This document shows, piece after piece, positions 53,310-64,000 of a DNA stretch of 64,000 nucleotides. Location: NCBI GenBank assembly GCA_009823505.1, contig VZQC01006595.1:1416219-1480218 (forward strand), given 5' to 3'. The position numbers were made by a program, and so were the translations under genes. The stretch comes from Rhizomys pruinosus (taxonomy: Eukaryota; Chordata; Mammalia; Rodentia; Spalacidae). Below the pieces are notes generated by a model. The model did not search any database. It had not been told where the DNA came from and worked only from the letters and a program-made list of their open reading frames with translations. Numbering within the stretch: position 1 is the first letter of the stretch; every line of letters starts with the position of its first letter.

Positions 53310-54350
53310 AAAATGTAGTTCTGCACATGAGAAAAATGCACTCCATAGTCATTATCCATTCATCTGCTTGATGGACAGCTAGGTGGACTTCATTACTTGG
53401 CTGTTCTAAGCAGGCCAGTGATAAGCATGGATGTGCAGGTATCTGTTATTACACTGACTTAGATCTCCTTCGTGAGTGTATTCAGGAGTGTTATAACTGG
53501 ATCACACAATAGTTGTAGTTTTATTTATTTTTTGATGACTCTCTATACTGATGGTTATAGTGACTGAGCTCTTAGACATTCCCACCAATAGTATGAATGA
53601 ATTCCACTCCCTGGTCTTCACTATCGCTATTGTTTGTTTCCTTGGAGATAGACATTCTGATCAGAATGAGATGGAATCATGGTTTACGTTTTCCTGACTT
53701 CACACTGCTTTCTATAGTGCCTGTACCATTTTGCATTCCTATAAGGGCATGGAAGGGTTCAATTTCTCCTCACCCTTGCCTCTAGAATAATGTAGCCATC
53801 ATGACAGATGTGTGCTGCTAGCTCACTCTGGGCTTTGATTAGCATTTCCTAGATGATTAATGAGAGTGAGCTTTTTTCATATACCTATCGGCCACCCGTA
53901 TGCTTTTACAAAATGTTCATTCATAGCCTCTATCCATTTTAAAATTGAGTTATTTGGTTATTTTGTTTTTCTTTTAACCAAGTTGTTGAATTCCTTATAT
54001 ATTTAAAGTCTAACTCTTTTTTTTAATTTTTTAATTAATTTTATTTCTGTATGTGTATGAATATTCTGTCTGCATGCAAGTTTGTGCACCCGTGTCGTGC
54101 AATGCCACGGAGGTCAGAAGAGGGTGTCGGATTCCCCTGGAACTGGGGTTCTCCTGGAATTGGAGTTTCAGACGGTTCTCGGCCGCCATGTAGGTGCTGG
54201 GGATCAAACCCCTCTGTAAGAGCGGTCGGCGCTCTTACCCGCTAGGCCATCTCTCCAGCCCTAAAGTCTGACTCTTTATAAGGCGTGTGTTTTATAAATA
54301 TACTCTCTGCATCTTCAATCCATTCACTGTTTTCTTTAGTAAACTACAAA
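53310..54350 (-). pseudogene. L1M ORF2 3' region, antisense, with SINE inside
   Basis: 'attcatctgcttgatggaca', 'ttcattacttggctgttc', 'attcaggagtgttataactg', 'acattcccaccaatagta', 'cccattttaaaattgagtt'-type 'ccattttaaaattgag' and 'ttgaattccttatata' are the ordered antisense ORF2 3' landmarks. A block is duplicated inside it (53530-53690 and 53700-53830). The B2-related SINE at 54010 interrupts the end. Confidence 0.8.
54010..54262 (-). mobile_element. B2-related SINE, antisense, internal-duplication form
   Basis: Tail, 'cacccgtgtcgtgcaatg', 'ctggaactggggttctcctg' plus 'gaattggagtttcagacgg', a B box with a small deletion ('gggatcaaacccctctg'), and 'ggccatctctccagccc'. The L1M target 'aaagtctaactctt' precedes it and 'aaagtctgactctt' follows. 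Confidence 0.9.
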
Positions 54351-54504
54351 GCAGCAATCTTGAGATAGTAAGAATTTAGTCACTATCTTCCTAAACCAAA
54401 GCAAAACAAAACAATAGTTTAAATGCCTAATATTTTAGTTCTTATTTAAACTGCCATTTCTTGAGGATTTTGGAGCTAGGTTTAACTATCACATTTGGGG
54501 ATTT
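54351..54504. other. Unassigned AT-rich spacer
   Basis: No feature recognised. Confidence 0.5.
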
Positions 54505-54642
54505 TCTTTGTTTTGGTTTGTTTGGCCTTTCTGTGAGACACGGTCTTTCTGTATATCCCAAGCTGGTCTTGAACTCAGGATCCTTCAACCTCAACCTCTG
54601 AGTCCTGGGATTATACAGGTGCACCTCCATGCCAGACCTGTT
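54505..54642 (-). mobile_element. B1 SINE, antisense, diverged
   Basis: 'gtgagacacggtctttctgt', 'aagctggtcttgaactcagg' and 'tcctgggattatacaggtgc'. Confidence 0.75.
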
Positions 54643-54923
54643 GTCATTTCCATTCAGTTTTGTCAAGTCCAGCTTGCAGTATTAGATGTATCTTCTCAAA
54701 ATAATTGAATACATCCCACTCTAACTAGCTTGTGTGAGATGGTCCCTGGGAGAATCAAGCCATTACAGGAAAAATAGGAGCTAATGACACGTCTTTCCCA
54801 GAGCTGTCTCCAAACACACAAGACAAATGAAATTATTCAAAGCTTATGCAAGAAGGTCCAATTAATTAAAAAACTGATCGTGTTGGGTTTTTAAACTTAT
54901 AGTTTAAAAAATACTTAGTTGTG

Positions 54924-55170
54924 GGGCTGGAGAGATGGCCTAGCGGTTGAGAGCGCCGACCACTCTTACAGAGGACCCGGGTTCGATCCCCAGCACCCAC
55001 GTGGTGGCCAAGAACTGTCTGGAGCTCCGATTCCAGGAGAACTCCAGTTCCAGGGGAATCCGACACCCTCTTCTGACCTCCGCGTAATTGCACGACACGA
55101 GTGCACAAACTTACATGCAGACAGTACATTCACACGCATACAGAAATAAATAAAAATTAATAAAAAATTT
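54924..55170 (+). mobile_element. B2-related SINE, youngest-looking copy, internal-duplication form
   Basis: 'gggctggagagatggcctag' (A box region), 'gggttcgatccccagcaccc' (perfect B box), 'gattccaggagaactccagt' then 'tccaggggaatccgacaccc', tail and A-rich end. The 18-base target duplication 'aaaaaatacttagttgtg' is at 54906-54923 and after 55170. CpGs are still present, consistent with a recent insertion. Confidence 0.95.
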
Positions 55171-55489
55171 AAAAAAATACTTAGTTGTGTCAGCATAGTG
55201 CTAGTCATTGGGGCTAACAAACAAGCAAAAATAATGAACAAACCATGATATCACATGGGTCAACCATTATTGCTAGGTAGCTACTCAGATATGAACAAGC
55301 CTGGAGGTCACTGGACACAGATCCTTTCCTCCATTATCAGCCACCTGTAAACCACAATATTTTTATTACTGGTCAAAAGAATGATATCTGAGTCTCATCT
55401 CTGACCTTAAGTGGAAACATGGCATTCTAAGTTATCGTGATGGTCATAAGATCACTCCATAGCCAGACCTAAAGGACACAGTTTTATTT

Positions 55490-55865
55490 ACTATAGGCAA
55501 TAAGGGTAGATCTAGGAGACCCACTAACAGGACTCTAGCCAGTGTCCAGTTTTTAAAGAGGAAAGTCTCTTCACGCTTCAAAAAGGGAAGTCTGGTCCTG
55601 CAAGACCTGACTTTGTCCTCCTGTGGATGGAACTAGTAAATGAAAAGCCAAAAGGAGCCCCCACCCCCTAAAAATTGAGTGGCCCCTGAGGACCAGATCC
55701 CCAACTGACCTTGAGAAAACAAAGCTTGGTTAATCTGGGCTAACTGTATGGACTTAAACACCTAAAAGGAAAGTATAACCAAAAGATAAGTAATCATTAT
55801 AAATCATTATATTTAAAATCTGAGAGATTGTGCAAACATTAGACTTAAAGCCATATGAGATCTAT
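55490..55865 (+). mobile_element. ERV-internal-like repeat (paralogue of 1103-1500)
   Basis: 'ctagccagtgtccagttttt', 'gtctggtcctgcaagacctg', 'ctgaccttgagaaaacaaag' and 'gacttaaacacctaaaagg' match the minus strand of block F in the same order. It lies upstream, in the same orientation, of a retroviral LTR. Confidence 0.45.
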
Positions 55866-56645
55866 TGTTGTCAAATAATAAAATTTCTTCTTTCTATTTA
55901 GCAATTACCTAAGAGGAAACTCACACTGTGACTGTCAAAATGCCTGAAAAGCAGATCCTGAGTCCAGACACCATGGCCAAATGAACAAAAGGAGAAGCCC
56001 AATAATGGATGCTTCGGAACCCCTCGTTGAGAAATTCTACTGGACTTTTAAGTTGCACATTTAATTCACCCTGTTCATCTCCTGGTTCCCTGCCTATAAA
56101 ATGTATCTAGCTACTCTTGCCTTCACTTCTCCTTCACAGGCACCAGTCAAGGACTTTGTTCTCTCTATAGCTATACTTTTGGGGGTCTTTTAGACAGACC
56201 CACTGAGCAGGAGTACCCCAGGTGCCACCCCCTGCCCCGTTTTCAGCATGGAAGAAGTCAGAGCAGACGCCATCCTGATTCCCTCTTGGCAATTGGGGTG
56301 ACCTCCTCAGAGGGTAATGTGATAAAAGTAGGAGCTAAAAATTGGCTAGGCAGTCTAGGGTCAAGACCCCCCAAAAGCCAGTTTCTTTCTCAGCTGAGAG
56401 CTGAAGACTTCTTGGATCTGCCAGTGGACTTACCCTTCTGGTTGTTCTGACTTGTGGCCCCTGCACCTTTAACTCACTTCTCAGATTTATTAACCAGTGC
56501 ATAAATTCTATTAAAATCATGGTGCTAAGGACCCAATACAACCCCCTCCCTAGCGGAGATCATTCCATCTTGGAAACACCAATTGTGGTCAACTCTTATG
56601 AATTTCCTTCAAGGATTTGAAGACCTCACAATGAGAGGGGGAAAT
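55866..56645 (+). pseudogene. ERV internal remnant, 3' part
   Basis: No long open frame. 'gaagtcagagcagacgcc' and 'ttcaaggatttgaagacctc' precede 'acaatgagagggggaaatga' (about 56628), which has the look of a polypurine tract just before an LTR. Assignment to gag, pol or env is not possible by eye. Confidence 0.45.
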
Positions 56646-56965
56646 GAGGCAGAGGATTATTGAGATGGAGGATTATAAAACCTCACAGCTAGTGCTCTCA
56701 GATGCCATTAACCCATTTTTCCTCAGTCATTCTAGGAATGATTGGTTTGCTTGCTTGCACGCTTTCCCTTGATTGGTAACTTTAAACTGTGGTGTTAAAC
56801 ACTGATTGGCTGTTGTACTTGATTGGTAACTTTAATTGTGATGCTAAACTCTGATTGGCTATTGTACTTATAAATTACCCTGTAACCCACACTTCGTGGC
56901 CACACTCCACCCGAGTTAAGTGTCAGCCCCGGCGTCATAATTAAATTAAACCCTCCTTTAAAACT
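56646..56965 (+). mobile_element. Retroviral 3' LTR with tandem U3 repeat
   Basis: It begins 'tgaggcagaggatt' after a polypurine-like tract. 56769-56818 and 56819-56867 are tandem copies of about 50 bases, each with two ATTGG (inverted CCAAT) motifs. They are followed at once by TATAAATT (56869) and, downstream, 'ggcgtcataattaaattaaa', with an ATTAAA-type poly(A) signal. The layout suggests a class I (gammaretrovirus-like) LTR; the family is not named. Confidence 0.6.
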
Positions 56966-57470
56966 AAAAAATAAATAAATAAATAATCTTAAAAAAAGAA
57001 GCCCGAAAGAACTGTGAATATGCAGCAATATCTAGTTACTCCATTCAGTGTCTTGGTGTTTGGTAGGGAAAATGGAGATGCCACATGCTTCATAAGATCA
57101 GCACTGGCCAAAGCTAAGTCTAGCCTTCATGGCTTGGGACAGGTGGCTAATATTTTCTACTGTGAGAATACCATGATATGTATACATAATTCCATGCCAG
57201 ATCTACAAATTATAATAAGAATGTATAGATTGTTGGTGAAGTGTAATAGTACATACTATGATCACAGTACTCAGGAGACCAAGACAGGATGAATGAGAGG
57301 GTTTGAGGCATCCTGGGCTACATACATTCTCCACAAACCTGGGCTACAATGGATTACAGATCATCTTAATAATGCACCTTGATAACTTATGTCCTCTTGA
57401 TTTCATAGCTCCTTGCATTATGATTAATGTCATTCCTTTCATCAAGAGATGAAGTTCATTTCTTATTATT
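56966..57470. other. (AAAT)-rich end, then mostly unassigned sequence
   Basis: 56966-57000 is A-rich. 57240-57360 has weak B1-like order ('cacagtactcaggagacc', 'catcctgggctacatac'). Confidence 0.4.
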
Positions 57471-57474
57471 TGGA

Positions 57475-57850
57475 TGTGTACTGATCTGTGACCTGCTTTG
57501 ACCAATAGAATGTTATATAAGTGATACTGTATGACATTTGAAGAAAAGACTTGTGAGACCTTGGAGCTTCCCTTCCCACCCTTTGGACTTTCCCAAATAG
57601 TGTAAGAGACCCCAGAGGGAGGGAGGAATGAGACCTGTCATGTAGTGTGGACCATGTTGACAGCCAGTGTTAGGGCACCTCACCTACTAAGCTGTCAGGT
57701 GATGACAGAATTGCAGATGACCCCAGTCAAAACCAGCAGAAGAATCATCCTGCTGACCTCAGCAACTCAAAGAATCAGAAGTAACATATCATTACATCAT
57801 TGTCTTAAGCCATTGCATGGGATTATGTTCAATTGTGAAGTCTAAATTAG
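57475..57850 (+). mobile_element. MLT1-like MaLR LTR
   Basis: 'ctttgaccaatagaatgtta', 'tgagaccttggagcttccc', 'accagcagaagaatcatcct' and 'gtcttaagccattgcatgg' are ordered MLT1-type landmarks on the sense strand. Ancient. Confidence 0.65.
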
Positions 57851-60100
57851 AAGTTCATTTCTTTACACACATAAAGGCTTTCCCTAGGATTTGTCTCACT
57901 ATTGAACATATCTTTGTCTTTTATAGAGCAATGTCTTCTCCTTCCCCCATCCTCTCAGTAACTTTAGTGAGACTACTTAATTTTACGTCAAAAAATTTTA
58001 GGAGAAGCTACAGTTGATTAAGCTCATTTCCTCTTTTATGTTGTCCTCTTAACTAAATGCATACACTTTTTTGCAAATTCGTATTCCCTCACTTAAAATA
58101 TCTTCTTTTCCTCCCATATTTGCCAAAGTAATTGAACTGCAAGGGGGGAGGATGCACATTCATTGCTAGAGGAAATGCACCCCAAGTCCTTATCTGGCCA
58201 ATGGCACCCACCACTCTGGCTGTTCCTAGCTGGGCATAAGGGGCTAACTAGCTGCTAATTAGAGATAGGCAAGCCTCAGAGGGATTTGACTCCGATTCCA
58301 ATTTGCAAATGGGACTTGTGTGTTTGGATTTGGATTTGAATTTAGATTGGATAAAAACTTCCTTTTGCTCATTAACTTAAAGCTCTTGTTCTTAAAGCAG
58401 CCAGAATGCTGTACTCTCTCTCTTATGCATGAGAACACACATGCAGGAAAAAATGACACCCTCTTTTGAAGTCTGTTTAGAGGGTTTGCATTTATCTATT
58501 CCAGCCTAAGGGAAATTGTACATTCATATTTGGAACCGCACTCCCTATTGCCTCATTAGCATCACCATTTCTGATGGTTTTAAAGTTTAGGGGTGTTGTT
58601 GCTGATGCTCAGGAGATATTTTTATCTTTTTTTTATTTTTATAATTTGGGGGAGACTTTTTGGCTAGCAATACTGGAAGGAAAGTCCAAACAGCCTTCAC
58701 CAAATTTATTTTTGATCAATCTGGTGGTTAACAGTCCAGACCTTTCCACAGACTCACTGAATTATTCTGGAAGTCAGTCGTATAAAATAACATCAATTGG
58801 CAGCTTGTTGTATATGTTTAGCCATTTAATCCTAATTATGTAAATTTAATAGATAATACATGTAAGATAACAGAGAGGTTTTGAAATTAATTATGCTATG
58901 CTGAAACTCTGTGTTGAGCCTTAATCCACTAAAAGGTAAACTGTGATCAAATAAGAGTAATTTATGAGAAATTCTATTATAAATACTTAGATATTAACTA
59001 TGTTCTGAAATAAACATGGAATAATTAAATATATATTACATAATTGAGACATGAATTCTATAATATTAACGTTTAGACATCGTCTAATCCAATTCCTTTA
59101 CTTTGCTTGTAATGAGACAAAAACTCAGGAAAGGATGATGACTTTAGGGTGGGGGCAAGTTATTGGTGAACCTGGTTGAGAAGCAGTTATATTTTGCATG
59201 CTAAGGGACACAGTACTCATTGTGGGTTGAAAGTGAATTGTGCCTTGAACAAGAGTGGCTGGACCACCCACGGCTTCATTCTGTATTTATTTTCCTGAAT
59301 TTATGAGGAACCAGGACACCTTCCACACCTTACAGGCTCTTCAACTTCCGCTAGGTTTTCATCATAGGAAAAGAAGACTCTACCTGCAATGGGTGGACTC
59401 TTATTAACTGAACCCAAAGTTTGAAATAGTATAAACCAGAGGGGAGATTTTATTTACACCAAGAAATACCATGATTTCTTCTCATTCAAGTAGAGAGTAT
59501 GATAGATGAAATATTGAAAACACTTCTGAATGACACAACCATGCTCTAAAGCAAAAGAGAAAAGCCCAGAGAGCAACAGAAGTGGACGCGACCTTCAGAT
59601 CTCCAGGACTAGAAACAAAAAAGGCAGCTGAGTAGCTCTCAACCTCACATCGTCAGCAACTGGGGCTGGATACCTCTATCACAGTAGACTTTCCTATGCC
59701 AGGTAGGCTGTTCACCAGCACCTGGCCTTGGGCCCTACCATCAGCATCTCCTCTTCTTCTCCTAACTCACCATTTGTGAATAAGCAGATATGTCTCCACA
59801 TAGTGACTGTTGAGAATCACAGAGGAAACTGAAGTGTTCATTATGAATGGTGGACCTCCAAAGACAGGCTGCGTTGTAAAAACTGAAGGCAGAGGCAGCA
59901 CATCCCTGCTTATGAACAGAAGTGAACCACCTCCACCATCCAGGCAGGGCCAGCTTATACCTTGCCCAGGGGAAATCAGGGAAAGCCATCCACCAAGAGT
60001 CTGGGCCAAAACAGATCAGGGCTTCCCTGATATCCAAATGTCCAGATTTCACAAGCATATCTTGAAGTCACTTCTATCGTCCATGGTTAATACTGAATAA
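57851..60100. other. Unassigned sequence, probably unique DNA
   Basis: No repeat of which I am sure; 58800-58900 has a faint MIR-like pattern. Overlapping frames on both strands at 59762-60100 are open for 96-98 codons, but neither shows a domain or coding bias that I can defend. Confidence 0.45.
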
Positions 60101-60104
60101 GTGA

Positions 60105-60290
60105 ATGAGACTGGAGAGATAGATCAGGCATTTAGCACCAAGTCTGCCAACTTGAGGTTCCTTTGATCCTTGGGACTCAGGTGGAGGAAGGAAGGAAGCA
60201 ACCTCAATGAGTTGTCCTCTGACCTCCACACGTGTGCTATGGCACACATGCACCCCCACACACACACACATAAGTAAATAGCACTATCAT
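60105..60290 (+). mobile_element. B3-type SINE
   Basis: 'gagactggagagatagatca', 'ttgatccttgggactcagg' and 'gttgtcctctgacctccaca', then a (CA)n run. Confidence 0.8.
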
Positions 60291-60499
60291 CCCCGGTGAG
60301 GGTAGCCATGTGGCACTCTGTCCTCCACTAGTTCATACTCAGCATAGAATCCTTCCTTAGGAACAATAAATACATTTTTAGACCTAAGGCATATAAATAT
60401 AAACAAAGCATACAAATACACGAACCAAAAACTTTCTCTCTTTTTCTTCTCGATAAAGAGCTTCTCATTCTTCTCTCTTCCAGGAGAGTAGAGAGAGAA

Positions 60500-61100
60500 A
60501 ATGCAAAAAAAAAAAGAAAAAAGAAGAAAAAGTTTCTTTTCAACTCCTTTTTTTTCTTCTTTTATTTGTTTATTTTTTAAAGGGATTCTACAATATAATA
60601 GCACAGTTGTTTTCAGATAACATTGATGTTACTCAGTTTGCCATATAATTAGGTAATTGGTGCATTTTTTTGAAGTGAGCCAAATTATTAAGCATAAACA
60701 ATGAATGTAAGTAACATTCATGTAAAACCAATTTGCAAGTATCTATGTCCGAATTTTGAACAACCCAAGGTTCCCATAGTCCAGTTGGAGAAGCTTGTAT
60801 GCACAAGCATGTTGATCAAATAGGAGTCCAATCTATATTGCTGTAGTCTCACAATTCACCCCAATCTCTCCGCAGCCCTTACATTCTACCATGCCTCCTC
60901 TTCCACAAGTTGTTTCCTAGGCTTTGGGAAAGGGGCACAAATGGGTGAGAAGTAAAACAGTCTATTCTTTCTGGAGATGTCATTTTGGACTCTAGTCTGT
61001 TCAGGTTGTTCCCCTTCATGGGTTGACAGCTTATCCAGGGATACCTTTTTAATCCTACTAACAAAGCACAAGCAATTGGATGTACAGGCATTGAGGCAGT
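60500..61100. other. A/T-rich sequence, possible L1 3' fragment
   Basis: Homopurine and homopyrimidine runs at 60505-60580. 'caatataatagcacagttgt' and 'tttcagataacattg' resemble 44712-44740 ('gtaatagcacagttgctttc'), so a LINE 3' UTR fragment is possible. Nothing else recognised. Confidence 0.35.
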
Positions 61101-62210
61101 ACTCTTTTCAACTCCTTTAACACGGGTCCTGTTGGGTTACTTTCGATGCGCCACTATCCATCCCTTTACCTTTCACAGAACATCAGAAGTGATGCTTCCA
61201 TCTCCTTCCCGCTGGTACCTGCTCCAGCTAGCTGCTCCAAGTGCACTTCTGAGTGAGGACCCAAGAGGCAGCTGGCTTGGGAGGCTTTGGGAACAAGTTC
61301 CCTTGGACCTTTGCCAACATGCATGGAAGGGGAATAAGTCAAATATTATCTTCCTGCAGTAAAAAGGTGAGTCGCTCCTCGTGAGATCCATACATGCACA
61401 GAGCCGAATCCTCCTGCACTCACTGCACTGGGCATCCACAGGCAGGAACCATCTCATGGGGACTAGGAGAACACTGATGACAGGCTACCGAGCTGTCAGA
61501 ATAAACCAGAGACCTCCAGGTAATAACATGGACAGCGTGGGTCTCTAGAGAGCCTCATCATCAGTGAGGCAAATCCAAATAGCTTTCTTTCCCCTCTGAT
61601 CTGAATGCTTTTCTGAATTTCTTTCTACACTGCATGCATGCAAGTGGATGCCCCTTCCATACAGAGCAGCTGCTGCATTGCTTACACAGAAGGCAGTAAC
61701 CTCATCTGTAATCACCCCTAAGTTCAAGGCTGCAAATACTCTTGAGAATATTTGTATCTTCCCAGCATACTGTGTAATGATGATGAAGACTCCCCTTCAA
61801 CAAGACCCTCTGGTCTTTTTACACAGATTCTGCCATTTTCTGAATTAGAATGGCCCTGTCTATAGAAGGGGAAGAAGATGAAGGGGAGGAAGGAAGCCTT
61901 TCTAATAGCTTTAGACCCTAAACACTATAGTTCAGTCTCCTTCCTCATTCTTGTACTTCAAAAAGAGAATTTAAGAGTCCAAAAGTCTTCTAAAGCAATC
62001 ATTGTTTTAGTAAAAATAACCTCAATTTCCTAATCATAAACCTCTTCAAGAAGGAAGCAGGAATATAGAAAGAAAGGTTGAATAATTCTGGACTAAGTGC
62101 TGGGCTCAAACCTGCCCTGGGTCCAGTATCAGGGACAGTAAAGACCATAGGTCAAAGACCCACATTCAGAACAGATTCAGAAGACATGATTAGGAAGATG
62201 GCACTTTTTG
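61101..62210. other. Unassigned sequence
   Basis: No repeat or gene recognised. Short frames on both strands only. Confidence 0.5.
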
Positions 62211-62415
62211 TGCCGGGCGTGGTGGCGCATGCCTTTAATCCTAGCACTTGGGAGGCAGAGGCAGGCAGATCTTTGTGAGTTCAAGGCCAGCCTGGTCTAC
62301 AGAGCGAGTTCCAGGACAGCTGGGGCCACAGGGAGACCCTGTCTCAAAAAGACCAAAAAAAAAAAAAAAAAAAAGAAAAAAAAAAGAAAGGAAGAAAAAA
62401 AAAAAAAAAAACATA
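62211..62415 (+). mobile_element. B1 SINE with long poly(A) tail
   Basis: 'gccgggcgtggtggcgcatg', 'ggcaggcagatctttgtgag', 'gagcgagttccaggacagct', 'gtctcaaaaagacc', then about 60 bases of A with few G. CpGs are retained, so a young copy. Confidence 0.95.
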
Positions 62416-62434
62416 AAATAATACAAGTTTTTTG

Positions 62435-62598
62435 GTTTTTTTTTGGGTCTTTTCAGCGACAGGGTCTCCCTGCAGCCCCAGCTGTCCTGGAGATCACTCT
62501 GTAGACCAGGCTGGCCTTGAACTCACAAAGATCTGCCTGCCTCTGCCTCCCAAGTACTAGAATTAAAGGTGTGGGCTACCACACCTGGCTTCACCATA
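62435..62598 (-). mobile_element. B1 SINE, antisense, tail-to-tail with the previous one
   Basis: 'ttggtttttttttgggtctt', 'gacagggtctccctgcagcc', 'ctgtagaccaggctggcctt', 'ctgcctctgcctccc' and 'ctaccacacctggcttc'. It forms an inverted pair with 62211-62415 across about 20 bases. Confidence 0.95.
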
Positions 62599-62599
62599 C

Positions 62600-63727
62600 A
62601 AGTTTTTTGGTTTTTGTGGGGGTTTTTTGGTACTTTTGAGACAGGAGTTTTAAAATAACAAGTGAACGTTATCCAAGCCAACATGCTAAAGCCCTGGGTG
62701 TGTCTCTCATTCTGGGGAAGGACTTGCTTGTTCTCTGACTGTGAGGGATTTGCTCCCTCTAAAACTGGTTTGGTTTTACCCATAGACCCGGAGTCTCTCC
62801 TGTTGCAAGAAGCACAGTCACAAAGGCACTCTCAAGTGATGGGCTTAGATTTGTGTTTGTCAATCTTAGGGCTGCAGTCAAATACTGGACAAAAACAAGT
62901 CAAGGGAGGAAAGATCAGTGGTGCTCATGGTTGGTTTCAGGCTTCGGTCCATTATGTCAGAGAGGAGGCAGAGTAGAGGAGGAAAAGGAAGGAGTCTAGG
63001 CAAGGTTCAGCTTCCAGTAACTGACTTCCTCCACCTTCCATAGTCTCACCATCTCTCAAAAATTAATTCAGATTTTAAATCCATTCATGGATTAAACGGT
63101 TCATTAAGTCAGAGCTCTCCTAAAATAATTGTCTCTGGAGACCCCATCATAGCCAAAAGTGTGTTGTTCTTATCTCCTAGGTCCTTCTCAGTTATAGGAA
63201 TTTATTTGGGCCTGCTGTAGGCTAAACGAGAGTAAGTAGAGATGCAGAGAAAGAACTTACAAAATTGTATGCAACTCTGAATAGTTAATAAAATAAAACC
63301 GGGGTGGGGGAGGTTTCTCAGAATGTAATATTTATTGTGAGTAGCAGAACATTGGAATGGGAATCTCTACTCCATGATAAACCATAGGTCTACTCAAAAA
63401 GGATGAAGCAATAAGAAATTTGGAAAGAAAAATATGAGGATACATCAGATAAAATGGTTAATAAAATAGTTAAATAAAATACAGAATAGTTCCCTCTCTA
63501 TACATTACTCTCCTTTCATTCAACAGACTCAGCATTTTACAGTTTTTCTGTGACTGTCTCATTCATCATCCATCTCATACTTTTCCTTGGTAGCCTGTGC
63601 ATTGATTCTCTTCTTCAATAAATATTTTTTGAGTAGATGAATAGATAAATGAATGGATGCTCACAGTTTCTATTCCATCAGAACATTGCCATGTTTATAG
63701 CTTTGACTGATGGAATCAATCTGGGTT

Positions 63728-63764
<37 letters not shown>

Positions 63765-64000
63765 CTTGTTTCTATTCTTCCTGCCTTTTCTATATGTCAA
63801 TGTCTGATCCACAAGTCAAGTTTCAGAGTCTGAGAGAGGAAGCAGTTGATTTAGCGAATTACCATTGTTAACTGCTTAAGGAGAGATTATTTCATACTAG
63901 GTCATTTTTTATACTACATTATCCTGATCTAGCTCTTGATGTATTCATTTTATTTTATTTTATTTCCTGATGCTAAGGGAGGAGACAAGATGGCGTGCAT
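62600..64000. other. Unassigned sequence with (GT)n microsatellite
   Basis: (GT)n of about 17 units at 63730-63763. Otherwise no repeat or gene recognised; 'aataaatattttttgagtag' at 63617 recalls an old SINE tail but is too short to call. Confidence 0.5.

Noticed and set aside
55490..56965. Intact retroviral genes before the 3' LTR
   Set aside because: No frame of useful length; only decayed internal sequence remains.
59762..60100. Overlapping open frames on both strands, considered as an exon
   Set aside because: Openness on both strands over about 100 codons can occur by chance; no domain and no convincing splice-site pair.

Overview
The window is repeat-dense, AT-rich mammalian DNA. The interspersed repeats place it in a muroid rodent: B1, ID-like, B3 and B4 SINEs, a B2-related SINE with the usual rodent head, LINE-1 fragments of rodent type, and older mammalian repeats (MIR, L1M, MLT1-like, a Tigger-like DNA transposon). 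The abundant B2-related SINE has a 3' half unlike the mouse, rat or hamster B2 that I know, so I suggest a muroid outside Mus and Rattus and do not name a genus. I see no host protein-coding gene, no exon I can defend, and no tRNA or rRNA gene. All long reading frames lie in repeats, in low-complexity DNA or in apparently non-coding DNA.

Layout. 1-4310 is a composite repeat block (copy F) that returns in pieces in the next 20 kb. 5322-7560 is the 5' part of a decayed ERVL-class provirus: LTR, leucine-tRNA primer site, and gag and pol remnants. About 7560-10160 is anomalous: AT-rich, yet with CpG at roughly random frequency, and with only traces of L1. 10980-13008 holds L1 pieces, including an L1 3' end with a B1 inside it. 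13784-23480 contains further copies of block F: 13784-16038 inverted, 16039-16587 direct, a single N at 16588, 16589-17475 direct, and 20139-23480 inverted. A SINE and an L1 5' segment (18290-20138) lie between them. The breakpoints fit together to the base. Inverting two adjacent segments that both touch the N restores two tandem inverted copies of F. This is either a compound inversion and duplication or a mis-oriented assembly; the N, the indel-type differences between copies and the noisy 7.6-10.2 kb stretch favour a large technical part.

23.6-64 kb is ordinary rodent intergenic or intronic DNA. Many insertions have readable target-site duplications (TSDs), so their order can be reconstructed: B1 into L1, an L1 3' end into a B1-like SINE, a SINE into L1M, and L1 into a Tigger-like element. 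Microsatellites are frequent. A retroviral LTR at 56646-56965 carries a tandem U3 repeat with four CCAAT-type motifs. The main value of the window is structural. I did not find a gene system acting together.
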